A stretch of 10,578 bases of DNA from JAXFQS01 sp051892815 (GTDB taxonomy: Bacteria; Verrucomicrobiota; Kiritimatiellia; RFP12; DVOR01): contig JBJFGP010000180.1 in NCBI GenBank assembly GCA_051892815.1, forward strand, positions 1 through 10,578. The letters run 5' to 3'. A program made the translations under genes and the position numbers. The stretch's first letter is position 1, and every line of letters begins with the position of its first letter. Of this stretch, positions 1 to 7,888 are shown piece after piece. The notes under the pieces were generated by a model. It saw only the letters and a list, made by a program, of their open reading frames with translations. It did no database searches and had not been told where the DNA came from.

Positions 1-1
1 C

Positions 2-2773
2 CAGTGGCGCCAGACCGTCACCCGCATGGGCCGCTGGGTCGACTTCGACCGCGACTACAAGACGATGGATCCGACTTTCATGGAGACCATCTGGTGGGTC
101 TTCAAGCAACTCTGGGACCAGGGCCGCGTCTACAAGTCGCACCGCATCATGCCCTACTCCTGGAAGCTCTCCACGCCGCTTTCCAACTTCGAGGCCGGCA
201 GCAACTACAAGGATGTCCAAGACCCTGCCGTGACCTGCCGCGTCAAGGCCATCTCCTCCCCCAGCCCAATCCTCCAGCCCCTCCTCGAGCAGGAATCCGC
301 CCTCTACCTGCTCATCTGGACCACCACCCCCTGGACACTCCCGGAGAACCTCGCTATCTGCGCCGGGGCCTCAATCGACTACCTCGCCGTGCGCGATTTG
401 TCTGACCCCGCGCGCCCCGCCTATGTCCTCGCCAAGGCCCGTCTCGCGACCCTCTTCAAAAAGCCCGAAACCTACCAGATCCTCGCCGAGTTCAAAGGCT
501 CCGAACTCAAAGGAACCGCCTACGAGCCCCTCTTCGACTACTTCCTCGACCAGCGCGGGAAGGGCGCCTTCCAGGTCCTCAATGACGACTATGTCACCAC
601 CGACGACGGCGTCGGACTCGTCCATATCGCGCCCGCCTACGGCGAAGACGACTACCGCGTCTGCAAGCAGAACGGCATCGAAGCCTTCGCCGACCCCCTG
701 GACGCCTCCTGCGCCTTCACCAGCCAACTCCCCGAGTACCAGGGTCGCTTCTGCAAGGATTGCGACAAGGACATCATCCGCCGCCTCAAAGAGGAAGGCA
801 AACTCGTCCATCAAGCCACCATCGTCCACTCCTACCCCTTCTGCGACCGCACCGACACGCCCCTGATTTACCGCGCCATCGACGCCTGGTACGTCCGCGT
901 GGAAGACCTCAGAGACCGCCTCGCGCAAAACAACGCCACCGTCCACTGGACCCCATCTTACGTCGGCGACAAACGCTTCGGCAACTGGCTTCGCGAGGCT
1001 CGAGACTGGAACATCTCGCGCAACCGATTCTGGGGCTCCTGCATACCCGTCTGGATCAACGAAGACGACCCCACCGACCAGATCTGCGTCGGCTCCATCG
1101 CCGAACTCGAAGCACTCTCCGGCCAGAAAGTCTCCGACCTCCACAAGCACTTCGTCGACCAGATCCTCATCCGCCGCAACGGCCAAACCTACCGCCGCAC
1201 GCCCGAGGTTCTCGACTGCTGGTTCGAATCCGGCTCCATGCCCTACGCCCAGCAGCACTACCCGTTCGAGAAGAAGGGCCGGGAGGAGACCTTCTTCCCC
1301 GCCGACTTCATCGCCGAGGGACTTGACCAGACCAGAGGTTGGTTCTACACCCTGATGGTCCTGGGCACCTGCCTCTTCGGAAAGTCCCCTTACCGCAATG
1401 TCGTCGTCAACGGCCTGGTGCTCGCGGAGGACGGCAAGAAGATGTCCAAGCGGCTGAAGAACTACCCCGACCCGAATGCCCTGCTGGAGACCTACGGCGC
1501 GGACGCGATTCGCCTCTACATGATTTGCTCTCCCGTGGTGCGCGCCGAGAACCTCAAGTTCTCCGAAAGCGGCGTCAAGCAAGTCCTTCGCGACCTGCTG
1601 ATTCCCTGGTGGAACGCCTACAGTTTCTTCGTGACCTACGCCAACGCCGACGGCTTCTGCGAGCCCGACGTGCGCCAGCCCGAGAGCGCCAATCTCCTCG
1701 ACCGCTGGATTGTCTCCTCCCTGGAGACGCTTGCCGCCGATGTCACCGGTGCGATGGACGACTACGATTTGCAGCGTGCGGTTCGGCCCTTCGTGCGTTT
1801 CGTCGAGGACTTGACGAACTGGTACATCCGCCGCAGCCGCCGGCGTTTCTGGAAGTCGCAGAACGACACCGACAAGCTCGACGCCTACCGCACCTTGCGC
1901 TACATCCTGGTGCAGCTCTCGAAGATCGCCGCGCCCTTCACCCCCTTCATCGCCGAGGAAATCTACCGCAACCTGCGCGGGCAGAGCGACCCCGAATCGG
2001 TGCATCTCTGCGACTTCCCGGCCGCCCGCGAAGGGGCCCGCGACCTGCCCCTCGAAGCCCAAATGTCCGCCGTACAGACCATCGTCCGCCTCGGCCGCCA
2101 GCTGCGCATCGAGAATGACCTCAAGGTCCGCCAACCCCTGGCGGCGCTGCACATTGCGCTCGCCGACGATTCCCTCCGAGAGGCCCTTTCGGCCTGCACC
2201 GATCTCATCGCCGACGAGCTCAACATCAAAGCCGTCGACCTGCGCGCCGACGATGCGGGACTTTCCGACATCGCCCTCAAGCCCGACTTCCGCAAACTCG
2301 GCCCAAAATGCGGCCCCCGCATGAAAGCCGTCGCCGCCGCCATCGCCAACCTCCCGCCCGAACAGAGCGCCATCCTCGCCCGCGGCGGAACCCTCGAAAT
2401 CGAAGGCATCCAACTCACCGCCGACGACATCCAAATCCGCCGCACCCCCAAACCCGGCCTCATCGTCGGGAGCGAAGACAACCTCGTCGTCGCCCTCGAA
2501 ACCACCCTCACCCCCGAACTCCTCCAGGAAGGCCTCGCCCGCGAACTCGTCAGCCGCATCCAGGCCCTCCGCAAAGACCACGCCCTCGAAGTCAGCGACC
2601 GCATCCACCTCGCCCTCGCCGGCGACGCCCCCCTCCTCCAGGCCGCCCGCGCCCACGCCACCTGGATTCAGAGCGAAACCCTCGCCCTCGACATCCAACT
2701 CCCCGGCGACCTGCCCGGCGAACCCATTGATGTCAACGGCCACCCAGCCAAGATAGCCATCACCAAAGCCTAG
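2..2773 (+). CDS. ileS: Isoleucyl-tRNA synthetase, eukaryotic-like (IleS2) type, 5'-truncated by window edge
   Basis: Cytoplasmic class I aminoacyl-tRNA synthetase that charges tRNA-Ile with isoleucine and edits mischarged valine. The frame is open from base 2, so the 923 codons seen are the C-terminal part; the true start and the HIGH motif lie upstream. Visible landmarks in order are the segment VTRMGRWVDFDRDYKTM (about 17-67), typical of eukaryotic-like IleRS; the editing-domain motif TTTPWTLPENL (about 320-352); GVGLVHIAPAYGEDDY (about 611-658); ISRNRFWG; DCWFESGSMPYA; the KMSKR signature loop at 1439-1453; the anticodon-binding helical domain; and a C-terminal domain with RIQALRKDHALEVSDRI. 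No C-terminal zinc-finger cysteines are seen, as expected for this type. IleS2 enzymes are often insensitive to mupirocin, but that is family knowledge and untested here. Codon choice becomes strongly C-rich after about 2150. Confidence 0.97.
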   Translation, partial: QWRQTVTRMGRWVDFDRDYKTMDPTFMETIWWVFKQLWDQGRVYKSHRIMPYSWKLSTPLSNFEAGSNYKDVQDPAVTCRVKAISSPSPILQPLLEQESALYLLIWTTTPWTLPENLAICAGASIDYLAVRDLSDPARPAYVLAKARLATLFKKPETYQILAEFKGSELKGTAYEPLFDYFLDQRGKGAFQVLNDDYVTTDDGVGLVHIAPAYGEDDYRVCKQNGIEAFADPLDASCAFTSQLPEYQGRFCKDCDKDIIRRLKEEGKLVHQATIVHSYPFCDRTDTPLIYRAIDAWYVRVEDLRDRLAQNNATVHWTPSYVGDKRFGNWLREARDWNISRNRFWGSCIPVWINEDDPTDQICVGSIAELEALSGQKVSDLHKHFVDQILIRRNGQTYRRTPEVLDCWFESGSMPYAQQHYPFEKKGREETFFPADFIAEGLDQTRGWFYTLMVLGTCLFGKSPYRNVVVNGLVLAEDGKKMSKRLKNYPDPNALLETYGADAIRLYMICSPVVRAENLKFSESGVKQVLRDLLIPWWNAYSFFVTYANADGFCEPDVRQPESANLLDRWIVSSLETLAADVTGAMDDYDLQRAVRPFVRFVEDLTNWYIRRSRRRFWKSQNDTDKLDAYRTLRYILVQLSKIAAPFTPFIAEEIYRNLRGQSDPESVHLCDFPAAREGARDLPLEAQMSAVQTIVRLGRQLRIENDLKVRQPLAALHIALADDSLREALSACTDLIADELNIKAVDLRADDAGLSDIALKPDFRKLGPKCGPRMKAVAAAIANLPPEQSAILARGGTLEIEGIQLTADDIQIRRTPKPGLIVGSEDNLVVALETTLTPELLQEGLARELVSRIQALRKDHALEVSDRIHLALAGDAPLLQAARAHATWIQSETLALDIQLPGDLPGEPIDVNGHPAKIAITKA

Positions 2774-2788
2774 ACCTGCCAACCTCCC

Positions 2789-3037
2789 ATGCCCAATCCA
2801 ACCCGACACCTCCTCCCCATCCTGGCAACCATCCTCCTCCTTTCAGGCTGCCACACCACCCGCCATCACCACCGCCACCCCGCCCCTCCCCCGCCCGCCG
2901 TCCGCGACCACACCCGCACCCCGCCGCCACCCAAAGCGGCCCCACGAAAACCTCAAAAGCAGCCCCACAAAAAACCGCAGCCCAACCCTAGACCCCAACC
3001 GCCACAAACCCAGCCGCCGCCACCGCGCCATGCCTAA
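2789..3037 (+). CDS. Small His/Pro/Lys-rich putative lipoprotein (82 aa)
   Basis: I do not recognise a family. The start of the protein is a clean lipoprotein signal: a short basic n-region, a hydrophobic stretch, and the lipobox LLSGC with the acceptor Cys at residue 21. The rest is low-complexity: a His cluster (HHHRH) straight after the lipobox, then runs of Pro with Lys, Gln and Arg. If real, it would be a lipid-anchored, extended, basic peptide; the His cluster could bind metal, but that is speculation. It begins 15 bases after the ileS stop and its TAA overlaps the next ATG by 8 bases, suggesting co-transcription and translational coupling. No Shine-Dalgarno sequence precedes it. The Pro/His bias follows partly from the extreme C-richness of this strand here, so a chance ORF remains possible. 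The lipobox and the coupled position are the main arguments that it is a gene. Confidence 0.55.
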   Translation: MPNPTRHLLPILATILLLSGCHTTRHHHRHPAPPPPAVRDHTRTPPPPKAAPRKPQKQPHKKPQPNPRPQPPQTQPPPPRHA

Positions 3038-4688
3038 AAACGCCCCCACAGCCCTCCTTCTCCCCCTGCTCCTCCTCGGAGCCTGCCGCACCCCACCCCT
3101 CCCCCGATACACCGACGCCCCCTGCTCCGCGCCAGCCCCCGTCCTCGAAACCTCCGCCTGGCTCCAAGCCCCCACCAACGCCCCCTGGCGTGCCCGCCGA
3201 ACCTTCACCCTCTCGCGCACCCCCCGAGACGCCCGCTTGCGCCTCGCCTGCGGCACCGGCACCTACACCCTCACCGTCAACGGACAACCCATCCGCGCCA
3301 ACCGCTCCTTCGCCACACGCCCCGCCCCGCACGCCACCTACTTCGACGAACTCCCGCTCATTCTCGCCAAAGGTACCAACCAAATCGACCTCCTCCTGAC
3401 CGACACCCCCCGCTTCATCTGCGAAATCCTCGCCGACGGAGACATCCTCGGAAGCGACCACCACTGGCTCACCGCCGACGCCCCCGACGCCCAACCCGTC
3501 GACGCCGCCCGCGAGTGCGACCCCGGCCCCGTCGCCTACTGGACCGACGCCCGCCCCATCCAACCTCCGCCCCCGACCGCCACCTTCACCTGCAGCAACT
3601 CCAACCTCCAAAACGCCTGGACCAACGCCCTCCAAACCCTCCGTCCCGAAGCCATCCCCGCCGACATTCGTTGCCTGCTCGCCCCCTCATCCGAACCAAC
3701 CCTCAAGGCCGAACTGCTCTACCGATTCCTCGCGCGGATGGACACCCCCGAGACCATTCTCGCCTTGCGCGACTACTGGAGGTGGACAGGCGACCGCGCC
3801 TTTGTCGGCGACCTCTACCCCCAAATCTGGCGCACCCTCTCCCGTCGCCGCGCCCTTCCTTCGGGGCTGTGGGAACCCGCCAACCGGGGCAAAGAGACGC
3901 GCCCGTCGAACCGGATTGCGGACAACATCCAGCAGCTTTTGCTCCTATCCGCGGCGGCGGAACTTGCCGGGGCGACGGGTCGAATCAAGGAAGCCAAGGC
4001 TTTCGCCGTTGCCCGGGAACGGCTCCGGTCGGCGCTTGCCCGGGAGCGCAGAGGTGACGGTCTCTATGCCGCGCATCCGGAAGTCAATGCCCTTGCGGTA
4101 TTGGCAGGTTGCTCGCTGGAGCAACGCGACTTTTGGCGCAAGCATTTGCTTTCGGCGCCGGCTTCGGAACGCACGATTGAGGCGCTTGGGCGGCTGGCCC
4201 GCACGCCGGAGGATGTCGACGCCGTGCTGCAGAAGTCGGCGGAACTCGGGCAGGGGTCGGTGCAGGTTCCGCTCGAATTGGTGGCCGGGCTCAAGGTGCT
4301 TGAGTCGGCGGCTTCGAGGGTCGCGCTGGCGCCCCATCCGGGGAGCCTGGAGCGTTTCGAACTGGCGGTTTCGACGCCGCCGCAGGGGCCGCAAGGTGCC
4401 GGGGGGCGTCTGGAATTGGCGTGGGCGAAGGAGGGGAAAGGTTCGCACGCGCGGGTTCGGGTGCCGGCGGGAATGACCGTCGAGATGCGCTATCCGGTGG
4501 GCGAGGAGGTGCGCGCGCTGAGGGTCGACGGCGAGTTGCTCTGGCGGCGCTCGCGCGGCACGGTCATCCAGAAACGGTTCCGCCTCTACGGCTTGAGGGA
4601 TGGGCGTCTGGCGTTCGAACTGCCCGCGGGCGAGTGGGTGATTGACGCGTCGGAGTCGACCGCCATCCGTCCCGCCGCCGCCCTCTGA
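3030..4688 (+). CDS. Lipoprotein related to alpha-L-rhamnosidase (GH78-like), shortened and probably non-catalytic (552 aa)
   Basis: A lipoprotein signal is clear: hydrophobic run followed by LLLGAC with the acceptor Cys at residue 19. Residues about 53-135 resemble the N-terminal beta-sandwich of bacterial rhamnosidases (a TYTLTVNGQPI stretch, then KGTNQIDLLL). Residues about 185-430 resemble the six-hairpin barrel: TFTCSNSNLQNAW matches the usual entry helix and LRDYWRWTGDRAFVGDLYP matches the LRDYYxxTGDxxFxxxLYP pattern. Residues about 430-552 look like the C-terminal beta-sandwich. GH78 enzymes are normally about 850-1100 residues and carry an acidic DCPxRDERxGWTGD-like motif; the equivalent place here reads CLLAPSSEPTLKAELLYR, so the acidic catalytic set appears lost. 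A binding or scaffold role on the envelope is therefore more likely than hydrolysis. The ATG overlaps the preceding gene by 8 bases and lacks a Shine-Dalgarno sequence. Codon choice flips from C-rich to G-rich near 3850. Confidence 0.8.
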   Translation: MPKNAPTALLLPLLLLGACRTPPLPRYTDAPCSAPAPVLETSAWLQAPTNAPWRARRTFTLSRTPRDARLRLACGTGTYTLTVNGQPIRANRSFATRPAPHATYFDELPLILAKGTNQIDLLLTDTPRFICEILADGDILGSDHHWLTADAPDAQPVDAARECDPGPVAYWTDARPIQPPPPTATFTCSNSNLQNAWTNALQTLRPEAIPADIRCLLAPSSEPTLKAELLYRFLARMDTPETILALRDYWRWTGDRAFVGDLYPQIWRTLSRRRALPSGLWEPANRGKETRPSNRIADNIQQLLLLSAAAELAGATGRIKEAKAFAVARERLRSALARERRGDGLYAAHPEVNALAVLAGCSLEQRDFWRKHLLSAPASERTIEALGRLARTPEDVDAVLQKSAELGQGSVQVPLELVAGLKVLESAASRVALAPHPGSLERFELAVSTPPQGPQGAGGRLELAWAKEGKGSHARVRVPAGMTVEMRYPVGEEVRALRVDGELLWRRSRGTVIQKRFRLYGLRDGRLAFELPAGEWVIDASESTAIRPAAAL

Positions 4689-4758
4689 AGATGCGCGCCG
4701 GCCAGCGCGAAGGATAGCCGCGCGCGGGGGGCGGGGGCGGTCGCGTTTGGAGAAAACT

Positions 4759-4790
4759 GGTAGGCAGGAAAGGCCCCCGAGGGTAGGCAG
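4759..4790. repeat. 9-base direct repeat GGTAGGCAG (4759-4767 and 4782-4790)
   Basis: Two exact copies of GGTAGGCAG start 23 bases apart. The second copy forms the end of the left arm plus the loop of the terminator-like stem-loop; the first lies just upstream of it. This may be a slippage or duplication trace or chance. No third copy was noticed nearby. Confidence 0.5.
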
Positions 4791-4800
4791 CTTCGGGGGC
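4773..4800. terminator. Stem-loop, probable bidirectional intrinsic terminator
   Basis: GCCCCCGA (4773-4780) is perfectly complementary to TCGGGGGC (4793-4800). One G-T and one G-C pair extend the stem to 10 pairs, closing an 8-base loop (4783-4790). An AAA run precedes it and a TTT run follows it, so each strand ends in a short U-run. The U-runs are weak. It sits 84 bases after the plus-strand stop and 48 bases after the minus-strand stop, where a shared terminator for convergent genes is expected. Confidence 0.7.
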
Positions 4801-4848
4801 GTTTGGTGTGCAGGTTTGGGGGCGGGTGGTGCGTGGGAGCCGGACCGG

Positions 4849-7800
4849 CTAGTAGATAGGAGCGCGGCGCAGGCGGCGGGGGAGTTCGATGGTCTCGAGG
4901 CTGCAGGGCTGGAGTTCGAGTTCGCGCGTCGAGCCGTCGGCGAAATGGACGGTCGCGCGGCGGACATTGTTGCAGTCGACATTCAGGAAGTAGGCGTGGC
5001 GGCCGTAGGCGGCGTAGCAGATGTAGACCGAATCCTTCGCCGAAGGGTCGATCCAGACGCGGCGGGGAATGGCCGCGGCGACGCGTTCGAGGAGTTTGAC
5101 ATAGCGCGGCGCGAGTTTGCGATCCGCGTGCAGGTAGCGCCAGCCGGCATAGAGCCAGAGCGTCCCCTTCCCGACCGTGGCCTTGACCACCAGCGGCTCA
5201 CCGTCGACCCGCTCGACAACCTCCACATTGGGGCCCAGTTCGAGCTGCGCCAGCTCGTGCCGGTTCGTCGTGACCGTCCGCCCCGCAATGCGGATTCCGG
5301 CAAACGTCGGCTGCAGCAAATCCGACGGCTCAATCTTCGCATGCACCCGGTCCGTGCGCGTCGAGAGGTGCGGAATGCCCAAGACCAACTGCCCGCCGCT
5401 GCGCACGAACCGCTCCAGCACCTGCATCGCGCGCGGCGTCATCGTATTCCACCCCGCGTAGGCCAACATCCCATAGCGCGAGAGATCCGAATACCGCGCC
5501 TCGTCGTCCACCCCAACCACGTCAATCTGCCCGAAAGGCGAACCCGCCAGCTGCCCGTTGCCGTACGGCTTGAACGCCGCCTGACCGCACGGGAAGAAGC
5601 GATCCCGCACCCAATTCCAACTGTGTTCAGGGTCGCCGGGGAACCACTCCGGATGCTCCTTGAGCAGGCGGTGGTTCCCGAACGCCGCCATCCAGCCGCC
5701 TATCTGCCCGACAAACGAATCGCAATGTCCCAGCGCAAAGGCAACCTCCGTGTCCGGCGTGCCCTCGTCGCGGACATGCGCCTTGGTAAAGTCGTAAAAC
5801 TCCTTCATCGTGCGGCGGTATTCCCGCGGGCCGTACTCGTGATAGCCCTGCATCGCACGGTTCGTCACCCCCGGCCCCAAAGCCGTGTACTGCCACGCCT
5901 GGGTCGTTTCCGCGCCCGACTCCAATACGATTAGACTCGTGCCCATCACATACTGCTGCAGCAGCCCCGCCTTGAGTTGGAGGTACTTCATCGGCACCGT
6001 GTAGGGGATCGCCCAGGTTTGCCAGTCGTGCGCGTGCCAACTGCACCAATAGGCCGGTTTCCAACGCCTCGCCGCCCCCCTTGCTTCACTCGTCGCGTAG
6101 GCCAGGCGGGCAGAGCCGACTGCCCAGAGTTCGTTGCAAATCAACTCGATCCCGCCCGCCAATTCGTAGTTGGCCAAGGGCGAACCCGAGGTCGAGAGTA
6201 TGAAGCGGTTGGCCCCGGGGTAGCGCCGCAGACGCTTGAAACACCAGCTGTTGATGAGGTAGTCCCGTACGGTCACCAGGTCGTTGGTCGCGGGCACGCC
6301 TTCGGACTGTTTGGCGCCTTGATAGAGGTAGCCGCAATGCTCGCCGACGTTGTTGTAGAGGTAATGCTTGCCCCAGGTTCGTTCCAAGGTCTTGATGCGA
6401 TCGGGCCCGTCGTAGCCGTAGATTGTGAGCACATTGAGGCCCTCTTTCCTGGCCTGGCCGAGGAGCTTGGGGTCCATTTCCCCTTCGGCGACTCCTTTGC
6501 TCGACGACCAGAGCGCGAGGGTATTTCCGATGCGGTTGGTTATCATCTCGGGGATGAGGTCTTTGCGCTGGTAGGCGCAGATTCCGACGAGCAGTTCATG
6601 GTTGGGGAAGGGCGGGGTGAAGACCTCGTCCTTGCCGAGCGGGGTGACGGTGGCTGTCTTCTCGACGACCTGTCCATCGGTACCGACGATGCGGGCGCGA
6701 ACTTGGAATGGCTTCGACTGGTTGGCGGGAAAGCGGCGGCGGAAGAATAGGGAGGTGGTGGTGGCGCGGGCGAGACCGCCTTCGACATCCGGGTCGGGAT
6801 AGGTGTATTCGACGGACGCGACGCGGCCCTTGTAGGCCTCGAGATTGAGGTAGAAGCAGCGGTTGGCGCGATCCTGTTCGACGGCTATGTCGCGGAAGCG
6901 CCAGTCGAAGCGGGCGCGGGCGGCGGCGTCTTTGAATTCGACCTCGCCGCGCTCGATTTCGAGCCCTTTGGGTTGGTCTCCGAGGATGAGTTTGCCGCGC
7001 CCTTTCTTGACGATTCGGGCGGTGGGATGGGGCTGAAGACAGGAGAGGTCGGCGAGGACTCCCTTGTCGACTTCGATCTCGACGACGGCGTTGCTCGCGA
7101 CCACGAATTCGCGTAGGTCGAAGCGGCTTCTGTTGGTGATGTGGAGGCGCCCTCCTTCGAGCCTCCAGCGCATGTCGGCGTGACCGTTCTGGTCGATGTC
7201 TCCGCCGACTTCGACCTCGCCGCCCGGGTGCAGAAGCAATCGCGGGGAGCCGGCGCCCCAGGAGTGGTTGGCGTATCGAAGGCCGATCGGGAAGGCGACC
7301 TTTCCGGCGCAGTCGATGCTGTAGGAGAAGCGCCCGCGGTTGCAATACATCTCCAGCCTCGGCCCGAAGCGGTCGACATATTCGCCGCCCTTCTCGACAA
7401 CGACCTTGAGGTTTTCGAGCTTGACGCCGTTGGACTCCACCGTGAGGCGTCCACCCTTCCCGACGCGCCAGAAGTTGCCCCCCTCGTGGACCTGCCCGAG
7501 CCCGACAATCCCCCAGCAGAAGAGCTGCAAATCCCCCCCCTCGCCGACCGAATAGCGGCTCCCGGAAAAGTGATGCCCGAGCGCGAGCCGCCCATTGCGC
7601 ACCGAAAGTTCCCCGTCCGTCCACGCCGCAAGCCGTCGGCTCCTTCCGCCCAAATCAATCCACGCCCTCCCCCTGCCGTGGTCCGCCTCCACGGGGAGCG
7701 CGCCAAGCGCATTCGTCCGCCCCTTGTCGAGAAACCAATTCGCCGACTCGCCGAAGAGCCCCCACTCCTTCTCCGACGAACGGAACCAGACATTCGTGGC

Positions 7801-7866
7801 AACCACCTCGACCGAAAGGAACCCGGCAAAGAGCCCCGCCGCAACCAACCTGCTGCACCAAACCAT
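4849..7866 (-). CDS. Secreted multidomain protein: PATR-like beta-solenoid, glycosidase-like barrel, amidotransferase-fold domain and C-terminal beta-sandwich (1005 aa)
   Basis: Probable exported polysaccharide-active enzyme of no family I can name. Residues 1-23 form a signal peptide (SVEVVA, cut before TNVW). Residues about 25-312 are short repeating beta-strands with G/N turns, ending in one copy (283-312) that fits the autotransporter-associated strand pattern, xxKxGxGxLxLxxxxxxxxxxxxxGxxxF. A beta-sandwich-like segment follows (about 320-412). Residues about 420-750 look like a TIM barrel; E579 in ICNELW and E649 in SLIVLESG are candidates for the acid/base and nucleophile of a clan GH-A-type enzyme, and E509 is also notable. 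Residues about 790-835 (RYGMLAYAGW, then VLERFVRSGGQLVLG) match the amidotransferase-like trimerisation domain of GH42-type beta-galactosidases. Residues about 935-1000 form a closing beta-sandwich. The ATG is fixed by the signal peptide and a strong Shine-Dalgarno. It starts 22 bases after the preceding gene on the same strand. Confidence 0.85.
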   Translation of the reverse strand: MVWCSRLVAAGLFAGFLSVEVVATNVWFRSSEKEWGLFGESANWFLDKGRTNALGALPVEADHGRGRAWIDLGGRSRRLAAWTDGELSVRNGRLALGHHFSGSRYSVGEGGDLQLFCWGIVGLGQVHEGGNFWRVGKGGRLTVESNGVKLENLKVVVEKGGEYVDRFGPRLEMYCNRGRFSYSIDCAGKVAFPIGLRYANHSWGAGSPRLLLHPGGEVEVGGDIDQNGHADMRWRLEGGRLHITNRSRFDLREFVVASNAVVEIEVDKGVLADLSCLQPHPTARIVKKGRGKLILGDQPKGLEIERGEVEFKDAAARARFDWRFRDIAVEQDRANRCFYLNLEAYKGRVASVEYTYPDPDVEGGLARATTTSLFFRRRFPANQSKPFQVRARIVGTDGQVVEKTATVTPLGKDEVFTPPFPNHELLVGICAYQRKDLIPEMITNRIGNTLALWSSSKGVAEGEMDPKLLGQARKEGLNVLTIYGYDGPDRIKTLERTWGKHYLYNNVGEHCGYLYQGAKQSEGVPATNDLVTVRDYLINSWCFKRLRRYPGANRFILSTSGSPLANYELAGGIELICNELWAVGSARLAYATSEARGAARRWKPAYWCSWHAHDWQTWAIPYTVPMKYLQLKAGLLQQYVMGTSLIVLESGAETTQAWQYTALGPGVTNRAMQGYHEYGPREYRRTMKEFYDFTKAHVRDEGTPDTEVAFALGHCDSFVGQIGGWMAAFGNHRLLKEHPEWFPGDPEHSWNWVRDRFFPCGQAAFKPYGNGQLAGSPFGQIDVVGVDDEARYSDLSRYGMLAYAGWNTMTPRAMQVLERFVRSGGQLVLGIPHLSTRTDRVHAKIEPSDLLQPTFAGIRIAGRTVTTNRHELAQLELGPNVEVVERVDGEPLVVKATVGKGTLWLYAGWRYLHADRKLAPRYVKLLERVAAAIPRRVWIDPSAKDSVYICYAAYGRHAYFLNVDCNNVRRATVHFADGSTRELELQPCSLETIELPRRLRRAPIY

Positions 7867-7871
7867 AGCAA

Positions 7872-7878
7872 CCTCCTC
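7872..7878 (-). promoter_or_regulatory. Strong Shine-Dalgarno sequence for the gene starting at 7866
   Basis: Read on the minus strand, GAGGAGG lies 5 bases before the ATG at 7866-7864, inside the 22-base gap between the two minus-strand genes. It is a near-ideal ribosome site and settles the start. The plus-strand genes at 2789 and 3030 have none. Confidence 0.85.
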
Positions 7879-7888
7879 AACCGACCCG

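Larger units (their letters stand above)
4689..4848. other. Convergent intergenic region
   Basis: The 160 bases between the two convergent transcription units carry no credible gene. They hold, in order, a small GC hairpin without a T-tract (stem CGCGC 4694-4698 with GCGCG 4705-4709), a G-rich stretch, a 9-base direct repeat, and a perfect stem-loop that probably ends transcription from one or both sides. No promoter-like elements are evident. Confidence 0.7.

Noticed and set aside
371..2809. Long minus-strand open frame (812 codons) opposite ileS
   Set aside because: It is the antisense shadow of a clearly coding, well-conserved synthetase; the translation is Gly/Val/Asp/Glu-rich low-complexity sequence, as expected when reading opposite a GC-rich gene.
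4694..4709. Small GC hairpin just after the plus-strand stop
   Set aside because: Only five base pairs with no T-tract; not supportable as a terminator by itself, so noted only within the intergenic entry.
4642..5934. Plus-strand open frame of 430 codons opposite the 3' part of the glycosidase-like gene
   Set aside because: Arg/Pro-rich text without domains, overlapping both a real gene end and the terminator; the minus-strand frame has a signal peptide, domains and an SD.
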